Assembly: GCA_017745175.1 (NCBI GenBank)
Contig: JAGHZY010000009.1
Span: 37,445-101,444 of the forward strand
Source: Sphingopyxis sp.
GTDB taxonomy: Bacteria; Pseudomonadota; Alphaproteobacteria; Sphingomonadales; Sphingomonadaceae
Direction of reading: 5' to 3'
DNA: 64,000 nt
Below the pieces are notes generated by a model. It had not been told where the DNA came from. It saw nothing but the letters and a program-made list of their open reading frames with translations, and made no database searches. The position numbers and the translations under genes are program-made. Within the stretch, counting starts at the first letter, position 1, and each line of letters starts with the position of its first letter. Positions 33,693-42,749 of the stretch are shown in pieces.

Positions 33693-34727
33693 TTATTTAC
33701 CCCCAACCGGAACTTCGGTCATCTTGTCGCCGCGCGTCACGCGCACGACCGGACCGGAGACGGAGCGTCCCCCCACGGACGGCGTGGAGCCGCCGTCATT
33801 CATTGCAGCTTGCGCCGCCCGCGGCGGGGCCGACACGCGGCCGCGCACCGGGATCCAGAAGCGCGACACGTCGCCGCCCGTGGTCACCGACGAGCGGCTG
33901 GCGACCGGACGCGCAGCGACTTCGGCCAGCATCCGCTTTTCCGCCGCCGAGCCGCCCTTGGCCGGCACATTGACATCGCCCGACGCGATGGCCGCATCGA
34001 GTTCGCCGGCGCTTTCGGCCAGCGGCCGCAGGGCGAGCGACAATTTGCCCATGTCCTGCGCGACAGCAATCTTCTCGGCGATTTCCGGCGTGGCTTCGAG
34101 CGTTACCGAGCCGAAAGTGCGAACCGGGGTCTTTCCGGTTTCATCCTCGGCATCATAACGCTGGTCGGTCGCCAATATGCGGACATTGCGAACGATCGTC
34201 TCGGCGGTGAATATCTGCTTGTCGGGAAAGCTGCTGCCTTCCTCGACCGCGATAGTCTGGGCCAGCACCACATCGACGCGGTCGCCCGGAAAGACGAAAC
34301 CGGCGACGCCCTGTTCCTGTGATACCTTGACCGTGACGGCGCGCATGCCCGGGCCAAGCGCCGCCGCAAGGAAACCGCGATCGTCGGGATGGACGAGCGC
34401 GCCTTGCGTCAGCGGCTGGCCCGCCGTGATCGGGTAGCGCACGACCGTGCCGACCAGCGTGTTCACGTCGGTTTTGTCCTTCATGAAATAGGCCTTCTCG
34501 ACCAGTTCCTTTGGCCAGGGCTGAAAGCGGAAGCTGTCCGGACCGACAATCGTTCCGACGGGCAATGGTCGGGTCGCGACAAGGATCGACGGGCCGGTAA
34601 TCTCCGGCGCCGCGGCCGCACGGGCCGGCGGGGCTGCTGCCCCGCGCATGACCTGGTTGACCCCGAACGCCGCGCCGATGGCAATCACCAGCGCGCCGAC
34701 GATCAGCATAATCTTTCGCGTATCCAT
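33693..34727 (-). CDS. cpaB: Flp pilus assembly protein CpaB/RcpC
   Basis: 344 residues. N-terminal membrane anchor (IMLIVGALVIAIGAAFGVNQ), a SAF domain (about 50-115; ILVATRPLPVGTIVGPDSF) and an RcpC-type domain (130-260; MRAVTVKVSQEQGVAGFVFP, GDRVDVVLAQTIAVEEG). The tail is low in complexity. It is periplasmic and required for pilus biogenesis in studied Tad systems. It lies between the peptidase and secretin genes. Confidence 0.92.
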   Translation of the reverse strand: MDTRKIMLIVGALVIAIGAAFGVNQVMRGAAAPPARAAAAPEITGPSILVATRPLPVGTIVGPDSFRFQPWPKELVEKAYFMKDKTDVNTLVGTVVRYPITAGQPLTQGALVHPDDRGFLAAALGPGMRAVTVKVSQEQGVAGFVFPGDRVDVVLAQTIAVEEGSSFPDKQIFTAETIVRNVRILATDQRYDAEDETGKTPVRTFGSVTLEATPEIAEKIAVAQDMGKLSLALRPLAESAGELDAAIASGDVNVPAKGGSAAEKRMLAEVAARPVASRSSVTTGGDVSRFWIPVRGRVSAPPRAAQAAMNDGGSTPSVGGRSVSGPVVRVTRGDKMTEVPVGGK

Positions 34728-34774
34728 GACGATTTTTCGCCTCCTGCACCGACCAGAGCCGGCGGTGCTTGCCC

Positions 34775-35263
34775 TCAGGCCAAACCGATAGCCTGAAACT
34801 GGTTAAGATAGTGTTGGTGAAGCGCCCAAAGGCCCGCCGCCGCGATGGCGACCCCATAGGGCACCTCGACAGGCTTGTCCGAAGGACGCAATTTCATGTG
34901 GATAAGCATCACGGCCGACAAAATGCCGCCGCCGATCGCCATGATCGTGAGCGTCGGCAGGACCAGTGGGAGCGGGATCCAGAGCATCACCGCACCGATC
35001 ATCTTGACATCGCCGCCGCCCATCGCGCCGATGGCAAACAGCCCCGCAAAGACAAGGAAGACCGCAAAGGCCGCGCCGAACTGAAGCGGTACGTCAGGCC
35101 ACAGTGCGAAGCCGCTGGCGATCCAGAAGGGGATCGCGAGTCCTGCGATCACCGCATTGAGTTCGTTCGAGATCGTCCGTGACCTGATATCGCTGATCGC
35201 CGCGGCGATCATCATCAGAGCGAGGATGGTCATCAGGCCGAGCGTGATGGTGGCGCGTTCCAT
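34775..35263 (-). CDS. cpaA: Prepilin peptidase CpaA (A24 family)
   Basis: 162 residues, four to five membrane helices. The two catalytic Asp motifs of A24 aspartic peptidases are present: AAAISDIRSRTISNELN and MGGGDVKMIGAVML (GxGD). The short form without the methyltransferase part is normal for Tad systems. It should cleave the Flp prepilin, but no pilin gene is found upstream or elsewhere in the window. First gene of the cpa/tad run. Confidence 0.92.
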   Translation of the reverse strand: MERATITLGLMTILALMMIAAAISDIRSRTISNELNAVIAGLAIPFWIASGFALWPDVPLQFGAAFAVFLVFAGLFAIGAMGGGDVKMIGAVMLWIPLPLVLPTLTIMAIGGGILSAVMLIHMKLRPSDKPVEVPYGVAIAAAGLWALHQHYLNQFQAIGLA

Positions 35264-35340
35264 CGCCCCTGTCTACGCAACATGGCTTACCAAAGAGTAA
35301 CCATCTTCACCGGCACGCGTGGCTTGCTTTCCGTGGCCCA

Positions 35341-36489
35341 ATGGATATGCGGCAGCGCATGACCGACGCGCCGCCTTCCGCCACCGACGTACTTATCGTC
35401 GGTGCGGGCATCGCGGGTGCAAGCCTTGCAGCGGCGCTCGCGCCATGGCGCCGGGTGATGCTGGTCGAGGCGGAGGAATTGCCCGGTTATCATGCGACGG
35501 GCCGGTCTGCCGCCTTCTGGCACGAAAGCTATGGCGGGGTGGGGGTCCAGCCACTGACGATCGCTTCGCAAGCGACGCTGGTCAATCCGCCGCCCGCCCT
35601 TTCCGATCGCGGTTTCCTGTCGCCCCGCACCGCACTCACAATCGGACGGCGCTCCGAAGCCGCGATGGTCGACGCCTTCACGGCCGAATTTGCCGCGAAG
35701 GGAGTCGATGTCGAACGAATGTCGGGCGACGCGATTGGCGCGAGAATTCCCGGCCTGCGGCCCGGATGGAGCGAAGCCGCTTACGAAGCAGCATGCCGTG
35801 ACATCGACGTCGGCAGGCTTCACGCAGCCTATCTTCGCGCAGCGAAGCGCGCCGGAACGACGCTGGTCACACGCAGCCGGCTAAACGGGGCGCATCGCGT
35901 CGGCGGCGGCTGGGACGTGCAGCTTGGCGACGACAGGATCCGTGCGACCCTGATCGTCAATGCCGCCGGAGCGTGGGCGGATCAGGTGGCCGCCGCCTGC
36001 GGCATTGCGTCGGTCGGGATCCAGCCCTATCGCCGCACGGTGATCCAGCTGCGGCTCGGTGTGCCCGTTCCCGCCGATCTGCCGCTCGTCGTCCATGTCG
36101 GCGGCGATTTCTATTTCAAGGGCGAGAGCGAGGGGCGGATCTGGCTCAGTCCGCATGACGAAACGCCGACCGAACCGCATGACGCGGCGCCGGAGGAGCT
36201 CGATGTCGCCATCGCGATCGAGCGGCTGCAATCGGTCGTCGACTGGCCGGTTGCCGCGGTCGATCGAAAATGGGCCGGATTGCGCAGCTTTGCGTCCGAC
36301 CGCATTCCGGTTTTCGGTGCTGATCGGCACGAGGAAAGGTTCATCTGGTGCGCCGGGCAGGGCGGTTTCGGGATACAGACGGCGCCGGCAATCGCCGGGC
36401 TGCTCGCCGCCCAGCTCGGCGCGCCGATGCCGGATGATGCCATCGGGCGTGTCGATCCCATACCCTATTCCCCGGCGCGGTTCGCCTGA
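35341..36489 (+). CDS. FAD-dependent oxidoreductase (DAO family)
   Basis: 382 residues from the ATG at 35341; a second ATG at 35359 (MTDAPPS) fits equally well and neither has a clear ribosome-binding site. Nucleotide-binding motif DVLIVGAGIAGASLAAALAP and the C-terminal FAD segment IWCAGQGGFGIQTAPAIAG. It resembles glycine/D-amino acid dehydrogenases that use a bound FAD; the substrate is not determinable. It is divergent from cpaA with 77 bases between, and no partner gene suggests a pathway. Confidence 0.85.
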   Translation: MDMRQRMTDAPPSATDVLIVGAGIAGASLAAALAPWRRVMLVEAEELPGYHATGRSAAFWHESYGGVGVQPLTIASQATLVNPPPALSDRGFLSPRTALTIGRRSEAAMVDAFTAEFAAKGVDVERMSGDAIGARIPGLRPGWSEAAYEAACRDIDVGRLHAAYLRAAKRAGTTLVTRSRLNGAHRVGGGWDVQLGDDRIRATLIVNAAGAWADQVAAACGIASVGIQPYRRTVIQLRLGVPVPADLPLVVHVGGDFYFKGESEGRIWLSPHDETPTEPHDAAPEELDVAIAIERLQSVVDWPVAAVDRKWAGLRSFASDRIPVFGADRHEERFIWCAGQGGFGIQTAPAIAGLLAAQLGAPMPDDAIGRVDPIPYSPARFA

Positions 36490-36573
36490 TCTGGGCGCTT
36501 GCACGATGAAATGGCCGGATTAACATAAGTTTGACCGCGCCACCCCCGGCGCGGCCGACCAGTGGAGGAATGC

Positions 36574-36750
36574 ATGGCCCATTATTTCGAGATCAGGAAG
36601 AACAAGGCCGGTGAATTTGTCGCCTATTTCAAGTATAATAGCGAAACGATCTTCTGGACCGAGGGGTATAGCAGCAAGGCCTCCGCCAAAAATGCCATCG
36701 AGTCGATCCTGAAGAACGGCCCGGGTGCGGAAGTCCGCGAGGCCGAATGA
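36574..36750 (+). CDS. YegP-family (DUF1508) small protein
   Basis: 58 residues from the ATG at 36574, with GTGGAGGAA 5 bases upstream. One DUF1508 repeat is seen: YFEIRKNKAGEFVAYFKYNS followed by YSSKASAKNAIESILKNG. Escherichia coli YegP carries two such repeats; single-repeat forms are common. Function is unknown. It converges on rnhA. Confidence 0.88.
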   Translation: MAHYFEIRKNKAGEFVAYFKYNSETIFWTEGYSSKASAKNAIESILKNGPGAEVREAE

Positions 36751-36755
36751 TATAT

Positions 36756-37229
36756 CTAGCGCGCGGGCGCCCGGCGCGCCCGCGCGATTTCCAGCGCTGC
36801 ATTGCTGGCGAGCTGATCGGCGAGTTCGTTGTCGCCGTGCCCCGCATGGCCCTTCACCCAGATCCATTCGACCTTGTGCCGGGCGTTCTCCCTGACGAGA
36901 CGCTGCCACAAATCAGCATTCGCGACGGGCTTTTTCGCCGCAGTTTTCCAGCCATTCTTCTGCCAGCCGAAAATCCATTTGGTAATGCCGTCGCGAACAT
37001 AGACGCTGTCGGTCGACAGCTCGACGTTACAGCTGCGCTTGAGTGCAGCGAGCGCCTCGATCGCGGCCATCAATTCCATGCGGTTGTTCGTCGTATCGGG
37101 CTCGCCGCCCGAGAGCGTCTTCACGACGTCGCCCCAGCGCAGCACGGCGCCCCAGCCGCCGGGGCCGGGATTGCCCTTGCATGCCCCATCGGTCGCGACG
37201 ATCACGGTCTTTCCGGTGCTTTCGGTCAT
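36756..37229 (-). CDS. rnhA: Ribonuclease HI
   Basis: 157 residues from the ATG at 37229, overlapping the thrB stop as ATGA. It degrades the RNA of RNA-DNA hybrids. All catalytic landmarks of the type I fold are visible: [20 protein letters not shown] (first Asp), [10 protein letters not shown] (Glu), STDSVYV (Asp) and [16 protein letters not shown] (His loop and last Asp). Last gene of the ispH-thrB-rnhA operon. Its C-terminal codons contain a 10-bp GC hairpin (36761-36785). Confidence 0.95.
   Translation of the reverse strand: MTESTGKTVIVATDGACKGNPGPGGWGAVLRWGDVVKTLSGGEPDTTNNRMELMAAIEALAALKRSCNVELSTDSVYVRDGITKWIFGWQKNGWKTAAKKPVANADLWQRLVRENARHKVEWIWVKGHAGHGDNELADQLASNAALEIARARRAPAR
36761..36785. 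terminator. GC-rich hairpin at the yegP/rnhA convergent junction
   Basis: GCGCGGGCGC (36761-36770) pairs with GCGCCCGCGC (36776-36785), loop CCGGC. It lies inside the last rnhA codons (ARARRAPAR). It could stop the incoming yegP transcript; only GATTT follows, so a classical terminator is uncertain. Confidence 0.45.
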
Positions 37230-38188
37230 GCGAGCGGGAACAGGTCGGCCGCGTCGGGCGCGCCATAGCGCTGCAGACGGGCGAGAAAGGGTGAGGGGTC
37301 CTTGCGCGTGACGAGCGCATCGGCAGGCGTATGGATCCAGTCGTGCGCACGCGTGAGCAGGAAGCGCAGCGACGCCCCGCGGGCAAGGAGTGGCAATGCG
37401 GCAATCTCGGCGTCCGAAAGCGTTATCTCGCTTGCATAGCCACGCATCAGCGCGCCCGCGCGCGCGGGATCGCACCGCGTGCCGTCGGCCGAAAAGACCC
37501 ACGACGCGTGGGTGATGACAAGATCATAGGCGCGAAAATCGCTTGCCGCGAAATAGAAGTCGATAAGACCGGTGACGCGGTCGCCCAGCATCAGCACATT
37601 GTCGGGAAACAGATCGGCGTGGATGACGTGCCAAGGCAAATCGGTCGGCCAGTGTGCATCGAGGTAAGCGAGCTCGTCGCCCACGATCGCCTGCAGGCCG
37701 GGCAGCACGCCATCGAGATTGCCCGCCGCCTCGGCAACACCGCGCCAATGGCGATGGCCCATGCTGTTTTCGCGCCCGCCGGCATAGGTTTCGAGCGCGC
37801 GGTGCATCGCCCCGAGCGCCGCACCCGCGGCCTCGCACTGGGCGGGCGTGGGCTGGGTCAGCGAAATGCCCTGCAGAAACTGGATAAGACAGGCCGCGCG
37901 CCCCGAAATCTGCTGGATGGCGGCGCCCTCGCGATCGCGGATCATCGCCGGGACAGGGCAGGTCTGACCGGCAAGATGATCGAGCAGATCAACGAAAAAG
38001 GGCAGATCGCCCTGGCTGACACGTTTTTCATATAGCGTCAGGATGAAGCGCCCGCTGGTGGTTTCCAGCAGGAAGTTGCTGTTCTCGACCCCTTCGGCAA
38101 TGCCCTTGCACGACACGACCGTGCCGATGTCGTAGCGGTCAACCAGTGCGGCGAGGTCGTCGGGTTCAACGTGGGTATAGACCGCCAT
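37226..38188 (-). CDS. thrB: Homoserine kinase (APH-fold ThrB)
   Basis: 320 residues from the ATG at 38188, overlapping the ispH stop (TGATG). It phosphorylates homoserine in threonine synthesis. This is the aminoglycoside-phosphotransferase-like form found in alphaproteobacteria and pseudomonads rather than the GHMP form: [20 protein letters not shown] in the N-lobe, the catalytic loop [13 protein letters not shown] and the metal-binding GLIDFYFAA. Its place between ispH and rnhA is a standard sphingomonad order. Confidence 0.93.
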   Translation of the reverse strand: MAVYTHVEPDDLAALVDRYDIGTVVSCKGIAEGVENSNFLLETTSGRFILTLYEKRVSQGDLPFFVDLLDHLAGQTCPVPAMIRDREGAAIQQISGRAACLIQFLQGISLTQPTPAQCEAAGAALGAMHRALETYAGGRENSMGHRHWRGVAEAAGNLDGVLPGLQAIVGDELAYLDAHWPTDLPWHVIHADLFPDNVLMLGDRVTGLIDFYFAASDFRAYDLVITHASWVFSADGTRCDPARAGALMRGYASEITLSDAEIAALPLLARGASLRFLLTRAHDWIHTPADALVTRKDPSPFLARLQRYGAPDAADLFPLA

Positions 38189-39168
38189 CAGGCTGCTTCG
38201 AGCCCGCGCGGCAGCTTGAAAACCATATTTTCCTCGGCGGTGACCACGACATCCTCGGCGATCGGACGAACCGCCGCAACGGCGTCGATGACTTCGCGAA
38301 CCAGCGTCTCTGGCGCGCTGGCCCCGGCCGTGATGCCGAGCGTCGCGATGTCGTGCAGCCATGCCGGGTCGATGTCGGTCCCGCGCTGGACAAGGGACGC
38401 CGGCGTGCCGAGCCGCTCGGCGACCTCGACAAGGCGCAGGCTGTTCGAGCTGTTGGGGGCCCCGATCACGATCATGCGGTCGCATTCGGCCGCGATCGCC
38501 TTCACCGCATCCTGGCGGTTCGAAGTCGCATAACAGATATCCTCGCCGCGCGGGCCGGTGATTGCCGGAAAGCGATGCTGTAACGCGGTGATGATGTCGC
38601 GTGTATCATCGACCGACAATGTCGTCTGCGTCAGGAACGACAGCATCTCCGGATCGGGCGGTGTCAGCGCCGCAACGTCGTCGACCGATTCCACCAGCGT
38701 CATCGCGCCGTCGGGCAATTGTCCGAGCGTACCGATTACCTCGGGGTGGCCCGCATGGCCGACAAAAATGATGTGGCGTCCGCTCTCGTGTGCCCGCTCC
38801 GCCTGCCGGTGGACCTTCGAAACAAGCGGACAGGTCGCATCGATATAGTCGAGACCGCGCAGCTCGGCTTTCGCAGGCACCGCCTTGGGCACGCCGTGCG
38901 CGCTGAATACGACCGGCACGCCGTCGGGCACCTGATCCAGCGATTCGACGAAAATTGCGCCCTTGGCCTTCAGGGAATCCACAACGTAGCGATTGTGGAC
39001 GATCTCGTGGCGGACATAGACCGGCGCGCCATATTTCTGGAGCGCAAGCTCGACGATACGGATTGCGCGGTCGACGCCCGCGCAAAAGCCGCGCGGTGCA
39101 GCGATCAAAACCCTGAGTTCTGCCGCTTGGCTGCCGCCGGGGCGCGTCATCGGATGTGGAGCATTCAT
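38188..39168 (-). CDS. ispH: 4-hydroxy-3-methylbut-2-enyl diphosphate reductase
   Basis: 326 residues. Last step of the MEP isoprenoid pathway, giving IPP and DMAPP through an iron-sulfur cluster. The three cluster Cys are present: Cys29 ([11 protein letters not shown]), Cys113 ([11 protein letters not shown]) and Cys212 ([11 protein letters not shown]). Also [10 protein letters not shown] and SAHGVP motifs. The start at 39168 has no strong ribosome-binding site, and ATG at 39150 is an alternative. First gene of the ispH-thrB-rnhA operon. Confidence 0.96.
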   Translation of the reverse strand: MNAPHPMTRPGGSQAAELRVLIAAPRGFCAGVDRAIRIVELALQKYGAPVYVRHEIVHNRYVVDSLKAKGAIFVESLDQVPDGVPVVFSAHGVPKAVPAKAELRGLDYIDATCPLVSKVHRQAERAHESGRHIIFVGHAGHPEVIGTLGQLPDGAMTLVESVDDVAALTPPDPEMLSFLTQTTLSVDDTRDIITALQHRFPAITGPRGEDICYATSNRQDAVKAIAAECDRMIVIGAPNSSNSLRLVEVAERLGTPASLVQRGTDIDPAWLHDIATLGITAGASAPETLVREVIDAVAAVRPIAEDVVVTAEENMVFKLPRGLEAA

Positions 39169-39342
39169 GATGCGCGCGCTCTAGCGCAGCAAGTCCCATG
39201 GGGTAAAGCGGCTTCATCCCCGTTCCCTTTGTCGTTCTCTTTGTTGCGCCCCGTTCATCGCGCCGATAAGAAGCGGCGCGCATGAAGCGGGATCATCTGT
39301 CCCGGCACCTGTTTGTGCGCCAGTTTGGAAAGCCCGATTATC

Positions 39343-40014
39343 ATGATGTCCATTTCGCTCCCGTCCCGTAAGTTCCTGACCGTGCTGTGCGGCGCGGCGG
39401 CCATGGCGACGGTGGCGGGTTGCGCGAAGGACAATGAGATCGACCTTGCCGGCGGCGTCGGTATCACCGCGACGCGCAGCGCCTGCCCCGCGGTGGCCGT
39501 GCCGCTGTATACGGGTGACGTGACCTTGTTCGACCCCGCGACGAGCCGCGACGCGCGCGCGGTCGATGTCGTTGCCGCGATCACCAATGTGACGCCGCAG
39601 TGCAACGACGCGGGTGAGAAAGTCTATCAGCTCGCGAGCTTCGATGTAGTGGCGACGCGCCGCGATGCCGGGCCGGCGCGCACCCTGACCTTGCCCTATT
39701 ACGCGACGGTGCTGCAGGGCGGAACCGCGGTCGTCGCGAAGCGGCTTGGCAATGTCTCCGTGACCTTTGCCGAAGGGCAGGTCCGGGGTGCCGGGCGCGG
39801 ACAGGCTTCGGCTTATGTCGACCGCGCGGCCGCGACACTTCCTGCCGATATCCAGGAACGCATCACGCGCAAGCGCAAGGCGGGCGATCAGGACGCCGCA
39901 GTCGACCCGCTCAGTCTTCCCGAAGTGCGCGCGGCGGTCCAGCGGTCGAGCTTCGAACTGCTTGTCGGCTTTCAGCTGACGCAGGATCAGCTCGAATATA
40001 ACGTCCGACGATAA
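39343..40014 (+). CDS. Predicted lipoprotein of unknown function
   Basis: 223 residues from the first of two adjacent ATG codons. The lipoprotein signal ends in the lipobox VAGC (Cys about 27). The mature part has a beta-rich stretch with paired Cys (RSACPAVAVP and TPQCNDAG), repeated strands (YQLASFDVVATRRD, LTLPYYATVLQGG) and a helical, charged C-terminus (QERITRKRKAG). I know no function for it. It is divergent from ispH and ends before a terminator, upstream of argS. It is probably an envelope protein. Confidence 0.8.
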   Translation: MMSISLPSRKFLTVLCGAAAMATVAGCAKDNEIDLAGGVGITATRSACPAVAVPLYTGDVTLFDPATSRDARAVDVVAAITNVTPQCNDAGEKVYQLASFDVVATRRDAGPARTLTLPYYATVLQGGTAVVAKRLGNVSVTFAEGQVRGAGRGQASAYVDRAAATLPADIQERITRKRKAGDQDAAVDPLSLPEVRAAVQRSSFELLVGFQLTQDQLEYNVRR

Positions 40015-40051
40015 CACGGCGGCGGCGCCTCCGCGTCGTTCGCATTTTCAC

Positions 40052-40084
40052 GCCCTGCGCGCCGCCCGGTGACGCAGGGCTTTT
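40052..40084 (+). terminator. Rho-independent terminator after the lipoprotein gene
   Basis: GCCCTGCG (40052-40059) pairs with CGCAGGGC (40073-40080), loop of 13, followed by TTTT. It separates the lipoprotein gene from argS. Confidence 0.7.
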
Positions 40085-40148
40085 CGCGTACGCCAAGCTG
40101 CGATAGGGCGCGCGCAAGAGTTTCCCCGATCAAGATAGGCCAAGCCCC

Positions 40149-41876
40149 GTGACCCTGTTCAGCCGTTTTTCCGACCATATCGGCGCCGCGCTCGACGCGC
40201 TTGCCGCCCGCGGCGCCGTTCCGGGCGACCTCGACCGCTCGGCAATCAGTGTCGAACCACCGCGTGACCCCGCCCACGGTGACGTCGCGACCAACGCGGC
40301 GATGGTGCTCGCCAAGCCCGCGGGGATGAACCCGCGCGCGCTTGCCGACCTTTTCGTCGCCGAACTTGGCGCTCTGGACGAAGTGACCGAGGCGAGCGTC
40401 GCCGGTCCCGGCTTTATCAACCTGCGTCTCGCCGATGACAGCTGGCGCGACGAACTGGCGCTTATCTTCAGCGAGGGCGGCGACTACGGCCGTTCGACGA
40501 TGGGACAGGGGCGGCGCGTCAACGTCGAATATGTCTCGGCCAATCCGACCGGGCCGATGCACGTCGGCCACTGCCGCGGCGCGGTCGTCGGCGATGCGCT
40601 CGCGGCGCTGCTCGAATATGCGGGGCACGACGTGATCCGCGAATATTATGTCAACGATGCCGGGGCGCAGGTCGACGTGCTCGCGCGCTCGGTGCACATG
40701 CGCTACCGCGAAGCGCTTGGTCAAGAGATCGGCGCGATCCCCGAGGGGTTGTATCCGGGCGACTATCTGATGCCGGTCGCGAGCAAGCTCGCGGTCGAAT
40801 ATGGCGATCGCTTCGTCGGCGCGCCCGAAAGCGCATGGCTCGGCCTGTTCCGCGCCGAAGCGGTCAGCGCGATGATGGACATGATCCGTGCCGACCTCGC
40901 CAAGCTCGGCATTCATCACGACCTCTTCTCGTCCGAAGCCGAGCTTCAGGCCGAAGGCAAACCCGCTGCCGCCGAAAAATGGCTGCGCGAGCATGATCTT
41001 GTCTATGATGGCCAGCTCGAAGCGCCGAAGGGCGAGACGCCCGAGGATTGGGAGCCGGTCGAACTGCCGCTGTTCCGCTCGACGCAGTTCGGCGACGATC
41101 AGGACCGTCCGATCAGGAAGTCGGATGGCAGCTGGACCTATTTCGGCGCCGACCTCGCCTATCATTTCCAGAAAAGCCAGAATGCCGATGAGCTGATCGA
41201 CATCTGGGGCGCCGATCACGCCGGCACCGTCAAGCGGATCAAGGCGGCGGTCGCCGCGCTCACCGGCGGCAAGACCCGCTTCGACGTCAAACTGGTGCAG
41301 ATGGTGCGGCTGCTCAAAAATGGCGAGCCGTTCAAGATGTCGAAGCGCGCGGGCAATTTCGTGACGCTCGCCGATGTCGTCGACGAGGTTGGCAAGGAAG
41401 CGGTGCGTTTCACGATGCTGACGCGCAAGGCCGACGCACAGATGGACTTCGACTTTGCCAAGGTGGTCGAGGCGTCGCGCGACAACCCCGTCTGGTATCT
41501 GCAATATGCCAATGCCCGGATTTCGCGGCTGCGCAAGAAGGCCGCGGATGCCGGGATCGATCTGCCGGCGCCGGCTCCCGCGCGCCTGACCGACCATGAG
41601 CTGGGGCTGGTCAAGCTGCTCGCGCAATTCCCGAGGATCGTCGAATCGGCGGCGTCGGCGCGCGAGCCGCACCGGATCGCCTTCTATCTGGCCGACGTCG
41701 CGGCGGCCTTCCACGCATGGTATAATCTCGGCAACGACGATCCGTCGGCGCGCATCGTTCTCGACAATGACCCCGAACTGACCGCGACGCGGCTTTATTT
41801 GGCCGACGGAATCGGGCAGGTTATCCGAAACGGGTTGTCCCTGATGGGGGTAGAGGCGCTCGAGGAGATGAACTGA
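40149..41876 (+). CDS. argS: Arginyl-tRNA synthetase
   Basis: 575 residues from a GTG start. Class I synthetase that charges tRNA-Arg. The N-terminal additional domain (about 1-100) is followed by the HIGH-type motif NPTGPMHVGHCRGAVVGDAL, the KMSKS-equivalent EPFKMSKRAGNFVTL, WGADHAGTVKRIKAA and the DALR anticodon domain (about 450-575; EPHRIAFYLADVAAAFHAWY). It overlaps the SPOR gene by one base (TGATG) and leads a long co-directional run to tatC. Confidence 0.96.
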   Translation: MTLFSRFSDHIGAALDALAARGAVPGDLDRSAISVEPPRDPAHGDVATNAAMVLAKPAGMNPRALADLFVAELGALDEVTEASVAGPGFINLRLADDSWRDELALIFSEGGDYGRSTMGQGRRVNVEYVSANPTGPMHVGHCRGAVVGDALAALLEYAGHDVIREYYVNDAGAQVDVLARSVHMRYREALGQEIGAIPEGLYPGDYLMPVASKLAVEYGDRFVGAPESAWLGLFRAEAVSAMMDMIRADLAKLGIHHDLFSSEAELQAEGKPAAAEKWLREHDLVYDGQLEAPKGETPEDWEPVELPLFRSTQFGDDQDRPIRKSDGSWTYFGADLAYHFQKSQNADELIDIWGADHAGTVKRIKAAVAALTGGKTRFDVKLVQMVRLLKNGEPFKMSKRAGNFVTLADVVDEVGKEAVRFTMLTRKADAQMDFDFAKVVEASRDNPVWYLQYANARISRLRKKAADAGIDLPAPAPARLTDHELGLVKLLAQFPRIVESAASAREPHRIAFYLADVAAAFHAWYNLGNDDPSARIVLDNDPELTATRLYLADGIGQVIRNGLSLMGVEALEEMN

Positions 41877-42643
41877 TGGCCGAGGGGAAGGATGCGGGGC
41901 AGGGAGATACGGGGCTTGGCCTCGAGGATGAGGACCGGCTCCCCTGGCTCGAGGCCGCGGACGGGTTCGAGGACGATGGTGAAGTTTCGCCCGCGCGTCT
42001 GCTGGTCATGGTCCTCGGCGGACTGCTTCTCATCGGTGCCGTACTCGGCGGCCTGTGGTGGATCCAGAACGGCGGCGCGCGCGGCAAGGGCGAACTGATC
42101 GCCGCCCAGCAGGGCGACTACAAGGTTGCGCCCAAGACCGATGGCGCAAAGGCTTTCGAGGGCGAGGGCGACGCGAGCTTCTCGGCCAGCGAAGGCGCCG
42201 AGCCCGCGGGCAAGGTGGATCCCACCCGCATGCCCGAGGAACCGGCTGTGACACCGGAGGAGCGCGAAGCCGCGTCAAAGAAGGCTGCCGCCGACAAGGC
42301 AGCCGCTGCAAAAGCGAGCATCTCAAAGGCCGTTCCCGCGGACAAGGCAAAGGCAGTCGCCGTCAAGGCGCCCGATGCCGATCCCCGATCCAAGCCGGCA
42401 GCACCGGGCGGTGCGATGATCCAGCTGGGCGCGTTCAGCAGCGACGCTGCAGCGGCGAAGGCGTGGACGAACCTGTCGAAGCGTTTTGCCTATCTTGCCG
42501 AACTCAACAAGAGCGTTTCGCCGGCGAAGGTCGGCGACGGCACGGTCTATCGCCTGCGCGTGTCGGCGGGAACCGCCGCCAATGCAGCGAATTTGTGTGG
42601 CAAATTGCGCGTTGCGGGTGAAAATTGCGTCGTCGTCCGCTGA
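41876..42643 (+). CDS. SPOR-domain membrane protein
   Basis: 255 residues. Acidic cytoplasmic N-terminus (1-40), one membrane helix (LLVMVLGGLLLIGAVLGGLW), a long periplasmic Ala/Lys/Pro-rich linker (70-180) and a C-terminal SPOR domain (about 180-255; MIQLGAFSSDAAAAKAWTNL, VYRLRVSAGTAANAANLCGK). SPOR domains bind denuded peptidoglycan at the septum. Coupled to argS and followed by nagZ, so it belongs to a cell-wall/division neighbourhood. Confidence 0.9.
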   Translation: MAEGKDAGQGDTGLGLEDEDRLPWLEAADGFEDDGEVSPARLLVMVLGGLLLIGAVLGGLWWIQNGGARGKGELIAAQQGDYKVAPKTDGAKAFEGEGDASFSASEGAEPAGKVDPTRMPEEPAVTPEEREAASKKAAADKAAAAKASISKAVPADKAKAVAVKAPDADPRSKPAAPGGAMIQLGAFSSDAAAAKAWTNLSKRFAYLAELNKSVSPAKVGDGTVYRLRVSAGTAANAANLCGKLRVAGENCVVVR

Positions 42644-42749
42644 TTCGGCCCGTTTGGCCGCAGACGCCGTTGGTACGATCGGGCCGCTATGGCATGTCTG
42701 GCGCCTGGCTGCCGTCCGGGGGGCGGCCGCCGATGGAGTTTGACGGACG

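Noticed and set aside
39987..41714. 575-codon minus-strand frame opposite argS
   Set aside because: Mirror of the argS codons; argS shows all synthetase motifs, and the opposite translation has none.
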